This document shows positions 11,701-22,620 of a DNA stretch of 64,000 bases, piece after piece; position 1 is the first letter of the stretch, and each line of letters begins with the position of its first letter. The translations under genes were made by a program, and so were the position numbers. The notes under the pieces were generated by a model. That model saw nothing but the letters and a program-made list of their open reading frames with translations. It had not been told where the DNA came from and did no database searches. Source of the stretch: Helichrysum umbraculigerum (taxonomy: Eukaryota; Streptophyta; Magnoliopsida; Asterales; Asteraceae); NCBI GenBank assembly GCA_949592205.1, contig CATIUR010000003.1, forward strand, positions 21,302,501 through 21,366,500, read 5' to 3'.

Positions 11701-14400
11701 CATCATCATCATCATCATAGCATATAAAGCACTACCAATTTAAAAGGGAAAAGAATACTTACCAAATAAGGAGGTGATAAAGTATACACACTTGTTCTAC
11801 TAATATCTTATCAACCACTTATTCCTTTATAATTCAGACCCATCTTAAAACCCAAAATAATGCAAAGAATCGCTCCTAAAGTAAAATGAGTTTTCTTAAG
11901 GAAGCATAGTTATTAACATACCTTCACAACTATTACAAACCCCATGATGCAACGGTAACTTATGTAAATGCGTTTGCCTTTTTCAATTAGAGAGTGTCTC
12001 ATTCAATCTCTCAGTAGCTTCTGCAACAACCAAGTGAATTTGGCATAAAGCCTTGTACCTGACCTCGTTACTTTTGATATTACATGTGATTTTGAAAAAT
12101 ATAGCGGCTATATCAATATAAATAACACCGACAACATGCATGAAGACAGAGATTATCATAGATAGTAATCATTTGAACCTGAAGATGCATCAACATAAAA
12201 TTAGAAATCTGCATTCGTAAAGAGACAATATAACTGCAGGAAACAACACTAACAGATCAATTAAAATCCCACAATTTATGGAAGTGCTGGAAATCTTTCC
12301 TATGAGCTCAATACGATTTTGAATAAAACACATAAAGATACATGTTAGTAGCTTATCTCAATCATATATAGATGGTTTCATCAGCTTTGGGACCTAAAAC
12401 TACTTTAATCTGCAGATTTTGCACCAAAAAAATGAGAAAGTTGATGCTTCAAATTATTAAGAATATCATACCTAAATTTAACCAATAACAATTGGAACAA
12501 AGGGCTGCTGATGTAGCCAATCTTACTATGATGTAACATATGATTGTAATTGATAAAAGACTGCACTAAAGAAGTTTAAAACACAAATGACCTCAATTTG
12601 TAACACAGGGCTCCTGATGTAATAAAGGGCTGATGTAACTACCTCTTATGACCTCAATTCGCAATGGCTGCATTGAAGAAGTTTAGATCCTCACATTACT
12701 CAAAGCCCAAGAGTAGGGGGCATGTGTCCAACTGGAACAACACCCTCTCCGCTGCAAATATATATATATATATATATATATATTTTGAGGAACCATTATT
12801 TAAAACTGTAATAAAAACAATTACTGGTGTGAGTAATATACCTTTGTTAAAAACAAATTTTCATGTGAAAGGAGTGGCAAGTCTCGGGCAAGGGGCATAT
12901 TTTCATCAAAATCACACATGCTCACAAACCACAAATAGAAAATGTATGGTAATTGTATTAGTCTATAAAGTAGTTGTATCAGTATATAGTTTAAAAGGTT
13001 CAAATTTTAGTATCACTACGAGATTGTGAAGAGAGGGAATAATGTTAGATAGATCATAACTTGTGCAACGAATTATAAAATCTATACCATTAATGGTACA
13101 TACAGATAACCATTGTGGCAAGCTATTAGTTCAGAATTCACGAGTTGCTTCCAAATTTGTCAAGAACACCCTATGATGCGGTCGGACTTGATCAAAAATA
13201 TGTTGGATGTGTGGATTCATAATTAAATCTCATAATTGGATCGAAAGTCATTATTCTTATCACAAAACTGTAAGGTAAGATACTCTACAATCAAAACATT
13301 ATGACATTATGTCATATACTATTAAGAGAGCATGCTATGACTAACAGAAATAACAGAAGGAAGCTCTATCGGTTTTAACTTTAAACCAATTTCAATAAAA
13401 TTCTTTTCCAAGTCAGCAAATCAAGTTCCAAAATAGCATAGGTAGAGATAATCAGTTCAAGTTTAAAAGTAAAAGTGCATCAACTCAATTTCTAAACTAA
13501 AATTCACATGATAAAGCAATACCAATTATACTATCAAAGTCAAACTTCTTAACATTCAAGAATTCTTATACAAATGTAATCATGTAACACTGTTCAAATT
13601 GAAGCAAATACAGTCAATACTAAAGCCATTGCTACCCACAAATTTTGTACCAAATACGTAAACATGAATTTCAAACTAACGAAAGATGAATCAGAAATTT
13701 AAAGCAACCTGGAAAACCACACAAAGCATCGACTTTGGCTTATCATCAGTCTCTTTGTTTGTACAACTTCCTCTTTGTTCCCCAACATGCACATACAGAA
13801 AAAAGTTCAAACATATTTGATTGTATAGAAGAACAGAAGTACCTAACAACCACAATAAACATATCAAACCAAAAAACCAAGCGCAAGTTAACGGTGAAAT
13901 CAAATTCAAGTATCATCCCTTTGTTATATAAATTCTCCATGTATTATTAAGCACACATTTATAGCTTTAAAAATACCAAAAGTTCACGTTTTCAACTCTT
14001 CAATACTTCAATAAAACATCTATGTAGAAAAACGCCACTGAATACCAACCCCTTTAGTATATACGTAAGAAAACAAAAATCAAGTATTTCATCAAACACT
14101 TGGCGTGCGTACCTCAAATCCATTCAACTTCATATCAGTTGAAATTAATAATTAAGGATAGATGAAGTACATTTACAACCACATAATAAATCAATCAATC
14201 AATTGAAACAATATAACTGAACAGTACAATTGACGTAGATGATCAGCAGTTTACAACCAAATAAAAAACTCGCATTAATAATTCTTTCACATAAAACTGA
14301 GTATACCTCAATTTTGATATCGATTTGAGATGGAATTAGACTCTGAGAGTATAGAATCGAGGGGAGCCAATTTGGGATTTATTCAGGTAATTGAGGGGTG
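8760..14400 (-). other. unresolved region; possible spliced minus-strand transcript
   Basis: No ORF in this 5.6 kb can be assigned to a family. Several minus-strand segments nevertheless look like exons with good splice sites: donors after ATTGAG near 14300, GGATTTGAG near 14112, TTTTCCAG near 13711 and GTTGTGAAG near 11922; a segment about 11262-11380 open in one frame; and one about 10155-10250, also open in one frame and flanked by AG and GT. A possible terminal exon with AATAAA-like sequence lies near 9150. Frames could be chained in part (for example from an ATG near 11992), but the product is not recognisable. It may be a non-coding transcript or a decayed gene. Simple repeats lie at 10052-10102 (CA), 11699-11719 (ATC) and 12757-12784 (AT). 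Confidence 0.3.
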
Positions 14401-14639
14401 CTGGAGTGAATTCACAAGATAAAGCAATTTAAAAGGGCTTCCTACAAAAGCGGGAGCAGGATGATCGTGGGAGACGGTTGGTAGACGCCCAAAAACCAAC
14501 TCCGGCGCAAAATACCAGAAAGTTTGGAATAAAGGGCGGCTGGGATCTAAAGTCAAGCTAATCAAACGATCGAGAATCCAAGTCAACGCAAAAAGAAACC
14601 GCCCAAACAGTTACACTACTCCTGAGGCATAGATAAGGA

Positions 14640-15070
14640 AAATTTTGGGTCGGACTCGGGTCAAGGTTCGGGTTAACGGGTAAACTCACCAACCCAAAAG
14701 TAACCCATGGAAGATGACCCGTTTGACGCGAAACTATTCCACCAACCGAAATTAACTTGAAACCCGCCAACCCGTTTAATTTTTCGAGTTGGGCTCGGGT
14801 TAACGGGTCAACGCGCCAGTCTAAGGGAAACTTGACCCGTTTGACACGAATCCAACCCACCAACCCGCTAAGGCTCGGGTTAACGGGTCAAACCACTAAT
14901 CGAAAGGCAACCCATTAAATTTGACTCATTTGACGCAAAATTAACCACCAACTGATATTAAGATCGTGTTCGGTGGGGTACATTTGACCCGCCAACCCGT
15001 TTATCAAATCGTGTCGGGTTTGAGTTCGGTACTTTAGACCCGTCAACTTGACTCTACCCAATTTGTCACC
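14640..15070. repeat. GGGTTAACGGGTCAA-rich dispersed repeat
   Basis: The segment repeats motifs such as ctcgggttaacgggt and ttgacccgtttgac on both strands. This is the same composition as the interiors of several MITEs in this window. Clear terminal repeats were not found. The overlapping ORFs are by-products of the repeats. Confidence 0.5.
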
Positions 15071-15079
15071 TTACTCGTG

Positions 15080-17316
15080 ATGATTAATAAAAAAAAATCA
15101 AAGAACATCAATGATAAATGTATTACTAAGGAATATTCATTGCATTGCATAGTATTCTCTTAGTATACCCTTTCCCTTTCCCATCCCCCACTTTGAACCA
15201 AGCGTACCCTGACATGCGTAACATAATAAAATTCCATTTGTACCCCCTTCATTTTCATAATATTATATGTCATCCCTTCCTTCTTTCTTCCTCCCCGGTC
15301 CCCACCACCACAAGCAGGCTCCACCACCAGCTGCCTTTGTCGGAATTTAAAAAAAAAATGTATTTCCAAAACCAAAAAAACAATTATTTAAAGAAAAAAA
15401 ATTCAAAACATTTATTATGCATATTATACTTTTGTACTACATTTTGTTTATATATTTTTAGTATATATTATTCGTTTTGTACACCATTTTTTATTATACA
15501 TATTATCCTTTTTGTGCTGGAATACAAAACAAACAAGATATACCAAAAATATGTGTACAAAATGGAGTATAAATAATACCATATATAATACAAAATATTT
15601 GAAAAAGAACATTTGAAAAAAAAAGTTTTAAAATCCTTTTGAAAAAGAACATTTCTGCCTGCTAAATACTTTGAAAAAAAAAAGTTTTAAAATCCAGCGA
15701 TAGTGGCAAGAGTCCGGTGGCTGCTGTCGGAATCCAGCAGACTGCAAGTGGTGGGAGGTGGTGGGAGGTAGTGGTAAGTGGGGTGGGGAGGAAGAAGGAC
15801 GGAGGAGGAAAAAAAAGTTGAAGGGTTAAAATGTAAAAAATTAAAATAGTAGAAGGGGTGTGGGGTGAAATTTTATTTTTATTTTTATTTTTTTTTCATA
15901 ACTTCAACCCTCATTTTTGCCTACTAAATACTTCGTACAAAAATGTCACTCCTCCCAATCATTGATCTAAATCAAAGGATGATCAAATGCCCCACAATTT
16001 TTCTTCTCCTTAAATACTCCCTTCTGCTTTGATCATCCACCTTAATAAATTAGTACAATATCTAAATGAGTACTCGTCGAGCAGCTCTTTGATCAAATGT
16101 GCACAAGTTACCCGTTGGTCCATAATCACTTTTTATTCCTGATCAGCTCCTCATACAAACAAACAAACATTTACATTACAATCTTAAAGACACACACACG
16201 GATTAAATAAGTCAAAAACTTTTCACTAAAATGCACTAATAACATGATGAATTCAATCTAATACTTAGAAACTCAAGGTAAAAAGACGAAAACTAATAGA
16301 TGACAATTACCTGAACAACTTAAAAAAAAGATCTAGTAGTGCCATATATAAAAAAATATACCATTGAAAGAAAAACGAGAAACAAAATTGTTTGTGTGAA
16401 ATAGAAAGAGGAGAAAATGAATGATCATCAAACTTACAAAGAAGGATCACTTCCATCTTATTGTAGCCGACTAAAAAAGTGAGAAAAACTAAAGAACGAA
16501 GAAGTTGAGCAGGTAAATGAGAGAGCGTGTGAGGGTAAAAGGTAAATGATATTATGGAAATGTAAATGGATGGCCTTCTTGAGGGTATAGAAGCATGAAC
16601 AGTCACAACATGGGAAGTATAGAAGCATGAACAGTCACAACATGGGAAGTATAGAAGCATGAACATTCACAACTCACAACACCACCATTCACTGCTCACA
16701 TGTATTTATTTATTGGCCACAGTGATTAAGGCCTTCTTTTTATATAAAATAGTAGATATTTTAAATAAGTAACACATATTATAGCATCTGCATGTGTGTT
16801 ATAATGGAGAAAAGTCAAAGTATCACGTATACTAAACTATTAAAAAATTAAGTTTAACGAGTAAAATATGCCCGCGCGTTGTGCCGGGTAGAAAGTATAC
16901 TTCTATATATTTATTTATTTATTTACCTCACGTACAAAGCATATGGTTTAACATTTTTTAGGTATACCAACTAAAATAAATGTCGAAAATATAACACCGA
17001 TATTGAAAATTTGATTAGATCAATTCACAACAAATTAAAAGTGTAGTTAATCAACAATATAAATGTATACAATCAAAGAATAGAGAGAAAAAAAAAGAGA
17101 GAAATGAAAAGAAAAAGAAAAAGAAAAAAGTCTGCCCAATCTTCGAACCTGGGTGGCCTCTATATATAGCTATACTACAAACCACCAAGATGTTAAAGGA
17201 ACTTGGGTTTGTTTTGTAAAGTAAAGTAGTAAAGATATAAGTCGTGCGACGCACGACCCCCACCCTGAATACTTAATGTTAATTTTTGTGATATTACATG
17301 TATATTTTTGCATCAT
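15080..17316. other. non-coding AT-rich region with simple repeats
   Basis: No supportable gene is present. It holds C-rich and A-rich tracts (15170-15900), a tandem repeat at 16583-16678, a hairpin-like CCCGCGCGTTG segment near 16870 that could be a decayed Helitron end, and purine-rich tracts near 17085-17125. It ends at the target duplication of the next retrotransposon. Confidence 0.6.
16583..16678. repeat. 32-bp tandem repeat, about three copies
   Basis: The unit, beginning gggaagtatagaagcatg, is repeated about three times with few differences. The ORF reading through it on the minus strand is not considered real. Confidence 0.8.
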
Positions 17317-17321
17317 CTAAT

Positions 17322-18805
17322 TGATGTGCGGAAAGTATAGTCAATTAAAATAATAACAAGTTTTAAATCAAGGAAATACTAAATAATACTATCACACAAT
17401 ACAGGCAAGATTAACCCGTTCGTATAATATAGCTTTATAAGTAAGTCCAGGTTCGAACGCAGGGAACGGGGAATCTTTAAATTAATCCCTAATCTAATAT
17501 TACAATATTCACAATTAATTACAGTTAATATTACAGATAAAAGGGGGGTTACGTTTTAGTTCCTTGTGAACTTGTATTATTTTGATACAGAATTAAGATA
17601 ACTGAAAGTAATTGAAGTAATCAAGAGACAACTAAGGTAAATTAGTTAGATCGGAGATATATTTTATCTAAACTAGCCATGTTATATTCAAATCCTCTTA
17701 TATGTTTACTTTTGTCAGCTAATTGATTTTATGTTGAAATATAAAAGTGGATATCCTCCTTGGTCGGGTTAAAAGTATCCTGGATAGCCTCCTATGGTCG
17801 GGTTTAAGTATCCTTTATGAAGCTCTTCAACGTATATTAAGGTTAACTAACTTCGGGGTCTCGAATGTTATTATCTAATCAATTATAGTTTAATCCAGAA
17901 ATAATTATAACCTATCACGCAGTCAGGGTATTTAAGTTATAATCAAAACATAAATTATTAATCAATATCATGCGACAAGTCCTTCGTCATGAACATAATA
18001 ATCATATAATCAATATAGATATAACCTTAACAACATTCATAAAATCAATCAACATAAACATATAATCAAATCATCATATAAACATTATCCATTCAGACAA
18101 ATATGTTAAAGAACGATCAATATTCAATAAGAAATCAAGATCTAAACATAAACATAAGTAAAAGATCTAGAATCGAACCAAGAAAACTGAATTATTCTTC
18201 GCTAGGGTTGCAAGTCCTCAATCCCTAGCCTCCTAGCCACCAAATTCGACCTAGAGTCGTTCTTTAACCCTTACAATCGACTTTTGCTTCTCCAATTCGT
18301 ATATGGGTTAGTTTGGCCGAGCCCTCTATTTATAGTTTTTCTAAACCGCCAGTCCAACCGCCGGTTGAAGTCTTCAACCGCCGGTTGGAGTACTTGCTCT
18401 CCAAGTCAAACTCCGCGTCCATAACCGACTTAATATATTATATTCAACCGCCGGTTGGTTATCTCAACCGCCGGTTGAGTACTCTTTCTAGAATATTCCA
18501 AAATCGGGCCAGCTTCACTTTTGGGCTTTTAACTTTTCTTAATCCGTTTTTCTTCATTCTCACGGCCCACTTAACTTTATTCTTGGGTTTAGTCTTCAAC
18601 TCAGGTCCAAATATCTTCAGTCTTCAGTCTTTTCTTCATTTTTATCTTTTAAAGCTATTTTCTCGTTTTTTCTTCATTTGAATACTTTCATACCTATATT
18701 GCAAATATAAACAAATTAAGTATCTAAATCAACATAAATGCAATAAAAGATATATAAAATGTAAGGATTATTAATATATAAATATAGCATTATTTGATGT
18801 TATCA
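17322..18805 (-). repeat. 3' LTR of the 11.6-kb element (full length)
   Basis: This LTR is 1484 bp and starts and ends with TG/CA. Bases 17806-18805 match 27985-28966 closely. A TATA box (TATAAATA on the minus strand, about 18338-18331) lies just downstream of four CAACCGCCGGTTG motifs. The left 484 bp (17322-17805) have no counterpart in the other LTR. Confidence 0.88.
18355..18477. promoter_or_regulatory. four CAACCGCCGGTTG inverted-repeat motifs upstream of the LTR TATA box
   Basis: Copies lie at 18355-18367, 18375-18387, 18445-18457 and 18465-18477. Each has 6-bp arms around one central base. They form two pairs, each with a 20-bp start-to-start spacing. The other LTR has three copies (28542, 28612 and 28632), having lost 20 bp between the first two. 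CAACCG/CGGTTG resembles plant MYB sites, so a promoter role is plausible but inferred. Confidence 0.65.
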
Positions 18806-18840
18806 AATATCCCCACACTTAAGTTCTGCTTGTCCTCAAG
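18806..18840 (-). other. polypurine tract and conserved 3' context
   Basis: On the minus strand, GAGGACAAGCAGAACTTAAG leads to TGTGGGGATATT directly before the 3' LTR. This context is well known in plant Tat/Athila-like elements and fixes the element's orientation. Confidence 0.8.
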
Positions 18841-19868
18841 TAGAATACGTTCATAAATTAAAATTGATAAGCATCAAACTAATATTTAACAATCAAAATA
18901 CTTAAATTAAAAATCTGTTTCATAACTTAAAACTTTAAACAATTTAATTACATGGATAACTATTAAGTACAAATAAAAATTATTATAATTCTTCTGCAAA
19001 ATATAGTTCATGAATGATTACTAATATATTTATCCACTTTAAACAATCTATACTCAATTTTCTGAATATATCTTTATTATTTGTATATATATTACTTATG
19101 ATTTCCACATATGACATACTCTTAAACTTAATCATGCAATTTTCTTTTATATTCAAAATAAATATATAAAATCCATTTTTAAGAATCAAGACATTGGTGA
19201 CAGGTCTGCATTTCCATGCAACAGAGCCACATAACTTGTAACACCCAGTTTTCGGGTCTGGAATTAAATAGTATTTTAGTAAGTTTTAAAATGGTTTAAT
19301 TGAAAATAAACATGTAAAAGAGTCTCAGGTTTTATTGTGATTAATAAAATTGTATTTGTTTTAAAAAGTTGAAGTTGACGGTAAAATAAAATATTTTGAC
19401 TTACGGGTATTTTCAGGTTCCAGACAATAGGCTTAGAAGGGGGGTATAATATTACATAAATAAAAGGTGAAGGCGGTGATGAGGCCGACTCAAAATTTCC
19501 TAAATTCCTATTTTGTTACAACACTTTCACATAAACCACACACACACCCTTTCTTAAGAAATCTGAAACAAGATATTAAATTTCATCTAAGAGGGCTGTG
19601 ATTTTGAAGCTAGTATCAGATTCACATCATCATCTTCAAACAAGTGAGTTGAATTCTTGAGCTTTAAAAATGGGTTTTATGAGATATTGAGTGATTTTAT
19701 GAAATTGAAAGTAATTTGTTGTTCTTTGATGTTATAAAGCGATTTTAGATGTTATATGATGTTAGTGGAAGTATTAGAAACCTTAGAAATCGAGTTTCTT
19801 GAGTTTTGGTGAGATTTGAGTCGAAAAACTCGTATTAGCAGCGAAACTCGCTGAACCCAGTTCGTCCA

Positions 19869-20027
19869 GCGAGTCGAGTTGAGTTCTGCGAGTCGAGTTG
19901 AGTTCTGCGAGTCGAGATGGCTGTGCGAACCGAGTTTCATAGTTCTGCGAGTCGAGTTTCCCTATGCGAATCGAGTTGACTCTGCGAGCCGAGTTGACCT
20001 GCGAACCCAGATCACTGCGAATCGAGA
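19869..20027 (+). repeat. array of nine GCGAGTCGAG-like motifs, 16-22 bp spacing
   Basis: Motif starts at 19869, 19888, 19907, 19925, 19947, 19966, 19984, 20001 and 20017. Variants include GCGAACCGAG and GCGAATCGAG. It lies 226 bp downstream of the GTGAGT donor of this LTR. Confidence 0.75.
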
Positions 20028-20413
20028 TTTTAAAAGTTTTTGTTTTGCAAATTTTGAAAATGCGCAAGTTTTCAGGGTAGCGAGTAAGTGACAAATTTAT
20101 TAACTCGGATTTGATTGAAATTCGCATGGTCACTCGGAAACAGCCCAATGATCAAAGCTATATACTAATAGCCAAGGCAGTTTTTGACCATTCGGGGTCA
20201 TCTAGGGTTCGAAAATGGCATTTTATTGTTTTTAAACGTCATTTCGGGATTTTCTGATTTCTTATCTGATTGAATTTTTGTTTGCCTAGACTTCAGGAAT
20301 TATTTGATTGGATAAATATGCTATGATGATGATTATGGGACAAATTACTGATTCCCAGGACCAGTCGTTGCACTAAACTGCGAACATACTCCTCGGATTC
20401 CCGTGAGCGTTGC

Positions 20414-20755
20414 TCACATTCTTCTAGCCTTTGTTGCAAAAGGGCGGTTTCCACGCTTATCTCCACTATCTTGTTGCGAAGAAACCTCCACGTTGTTAAT
20501 GGTAGTTTCGTGATCTTCGGAGACTTGGTTGATGTGTTCGAGGGCTGTAAGTCTCCAGTTTTCGTTTGTTTCCTGCAACACGACATCCATGGTGCGAAGT
20601 CGTTGCTCGTGTTGGTTCACCCTAGCGGCTAAGGTTGGCAAGGTGGAGTGGGTTGGGTACGGGCCAGCTCGAGGCAACCTGGCGTTCCTCCTAGCTACCC
20701 TCGGGTTCTGCGACCCGGATTGAGAGCGAGATGAATTGGGTGGTGTGTTTGCCAT
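20414..20755 (-). pseudogene. frameshifted pre-gag coiled-coil ORF, second copy
   Basis: It begins MANTPPNSSRS and matches, block by block, the ORF at 53895-54394: HEQRLR, QETNENWRLTALEHI and QVSEDHET. Near 20470 the frame shifts, and the homologous continuation (LLQQRLEECEQRSRESEEYVR) runs in another frame to about 20340. It keeps an intact CGA codon where the 53.9-kb copy has TGA. The function is unknown. Confidence 0.65.
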
Positions 20756-21073
20756 TTCTGAGACAAAACGTTAGTAGGAGAAAGGCCTATATATACATAT
20801 TAATCGCACATGATATAATATAGCCTAGAGTGTCTAGCACAAACAAATTTGATTCCCATATCTCTCGTGGTCAGAGTCAACTAGTGTATTCCCGTTCAGC
20901 ATAACCATTTCAGCTCTTACATCATCTTTATTTAATTGTACATAGTTGATCAGGCTATGTTTAATTAAACTCGTATGATGTAATCCCTGAACCAATCATA
21001 CCTAATGAGGAAAAACAGCCTAACGGTCATAGTCTAGGCCCACTAAATGCAACCTAGTTCGCTATAACCTTAG

Positions 21074-21085
21074 GCTCTGATACCA
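21074..21085 (-). other. primer-binding site, tRNA-Met type
   Basis: TGGTATCAGAGC on the minus strand, 3 bp after the LTR end at 21089, matches the standard plant initiator tRNA-Met PBS. Confidence 0.9.
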
Positions 21086-22531
21086 ATCTGTAACACCCCC
21101 AAATTTCACTGTTGGCGGAAGCAAGCTTTGGGATGTTACTAATCAAATATCACAGCACAAAGTAAAGCAAACGACATCTATATGCAACGTTTATAAAATA
21201 GTTACATTTCCAATATATGTAAATGTTTGAAAACATAGGGTTTTCAGTTACAAAAATGTAATTCCCTAGAGTCCACGCGTATAGCGGGAGATTCTATTAC
21301 ATAATCATAATATACAAAAGATAATGCTAAGAATCTCCGTTAAATGCAAAGTAGAAATTATGCGACTCTAGCTAGTGTCCAGGGGTGATCCTACTCCGTC
21401 TGTGTACCTGAGATACAAAGCTAAAAAGTGTCAACCAAAAAGGTTGGTGAATCTTACAGGTTTAACAGTAAATAATTGTTATGAACCACAAGTATGTACC
21501 AGTATTGCTATCAAGCAAAGTAAGTAAGTAGATCAGTAAATCAGCACAGTGCCATGAGCTCATAAGTTGAAGCTTAACCGTGTAGTGTGAATATATCATG
21601 TACCCTCGTGAGTGCTATCCGTACACTCATATGTAACAAATACTAATATGGCTGTTTCTACGTGTAAATCAGTACGTGGTGGCGCTACCACCCCAGGCAG
21701 GGATTGTCAGTCCCAAATGGATCCATCTACTAGTAATCGCGCTTAAGTCCATAACTAACAACTTACGAATAGGAGGCTTTCAGTGGATAAAAAGTAACTC
21801 ATGCGTTATGTGTAAACAGTAATGTAATCAGTTCAGTACATTGTGTTCATATGTAAAACAGTTGCTAAGTATCTCACCCCAAAGTATAAAAACAGTAAAA
21901 GTGGGGCTGTAAGACTCACCTGAGTCTAGTAAGTATGTCTGGGAAATCAAACAAGTAACGCGGATGTAAGTCCGTATGTGGTTCTCCGAACCCTGCAGCC
22001 TTCTGGCGTCCGAAACGCGCAAGGTTGTAAGAAAATAAGTAATAAGTTGGTGTCTTAAAAGACCACCCATGCTAGTTGTCCACTCAACTAGGTAATGTCC
22101 AAGTGTTTGTTTAAATGTTTGTAGTCGTTTGTGTTTGTAGTTTTGAAAACAAGTATGGCCCGTTGGTGACGGTTTTGTAATAATAATAATCCAGAAGTGC
22201 TATTATTATTTGTATCGTTATATTAGGTATTGTTGTTTCTGAGTGTTCATCACCAGTGTGAAAAGTATTTACAAGTTCCTGGATGACGGGGGTCCGGGGG
22301 CAGCGCCCCTGGTAGCGGGGTCCAAGGGGCAGAGCCCCTGGTTTGGGTCGAGCTGCCAAGTCAGCTTGGAAAATTTTTATTTCTACTATATTGCTTTATC
22401 GAAAACGCATTTGAAATCTAATTTCGGTGTAAAATCAAGTGATAAATCTTAGTTCATATTAGTGTTTTTATTACTGAATTTGGGTTCGAAAGACAAAGTG
22501 GGCTGCGAACCGAGCTGGATTCGCAGCATAG

Positions 22532-22620
22532 AACTCGACTCGCAGGCCAACTCGACTCGCAGGTCAACTTTGACTCGTAAGTCAACTTCGACTCGCAGGT
22601 CAACTCGCGGGTCAGTTCGG
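22532..22620 (-). repeat. array of CTCGACTCGCAGGTCAA-like motifs, 17-18 bp period
   Basis: Unit starts at 22532, 22549, 22566, 22584 and 22602, with more degenerate relatives up to about 22720. On the LTR's own (minus) strand the core is GCGAGTCGAG, the same core as in the unrelated LTR at 19869-20027. It lies downstream of a GTATAA donor-like site at 22839. Confidence 0.7.

Noticed and set aside
13118..13220. Minus-strand open stretch reading FDQVRPHHRVFLTNLEATRE
   Set aside because: Short, no splice support on either side, not recognisable; probably chance.
15145..15576. 143-codon ORF rich in Tyr/Phe/Ile
   Set aside because: Low-complexity AT-rich sequence, no splice or family support.
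16860..16900. Second Helitron 3' end (CCCGCGCGTTG hairpin)
   Set aside because: The hairpin is imperfect and the expected CTRR is CTCG; too weak to call.
18313..18681. 113-122-codon ORFs in both LTRs of the 11.6-kb element
   Set aside because: They run opposite to the element's transcription and recur only because the LTRs are duplicates.
20290..20340. Target duplication for the truncated chromovirus fragment
   Set aside because: aataa follows the LTR but only near matches (ataaa) occur at the left junction; not claimed.
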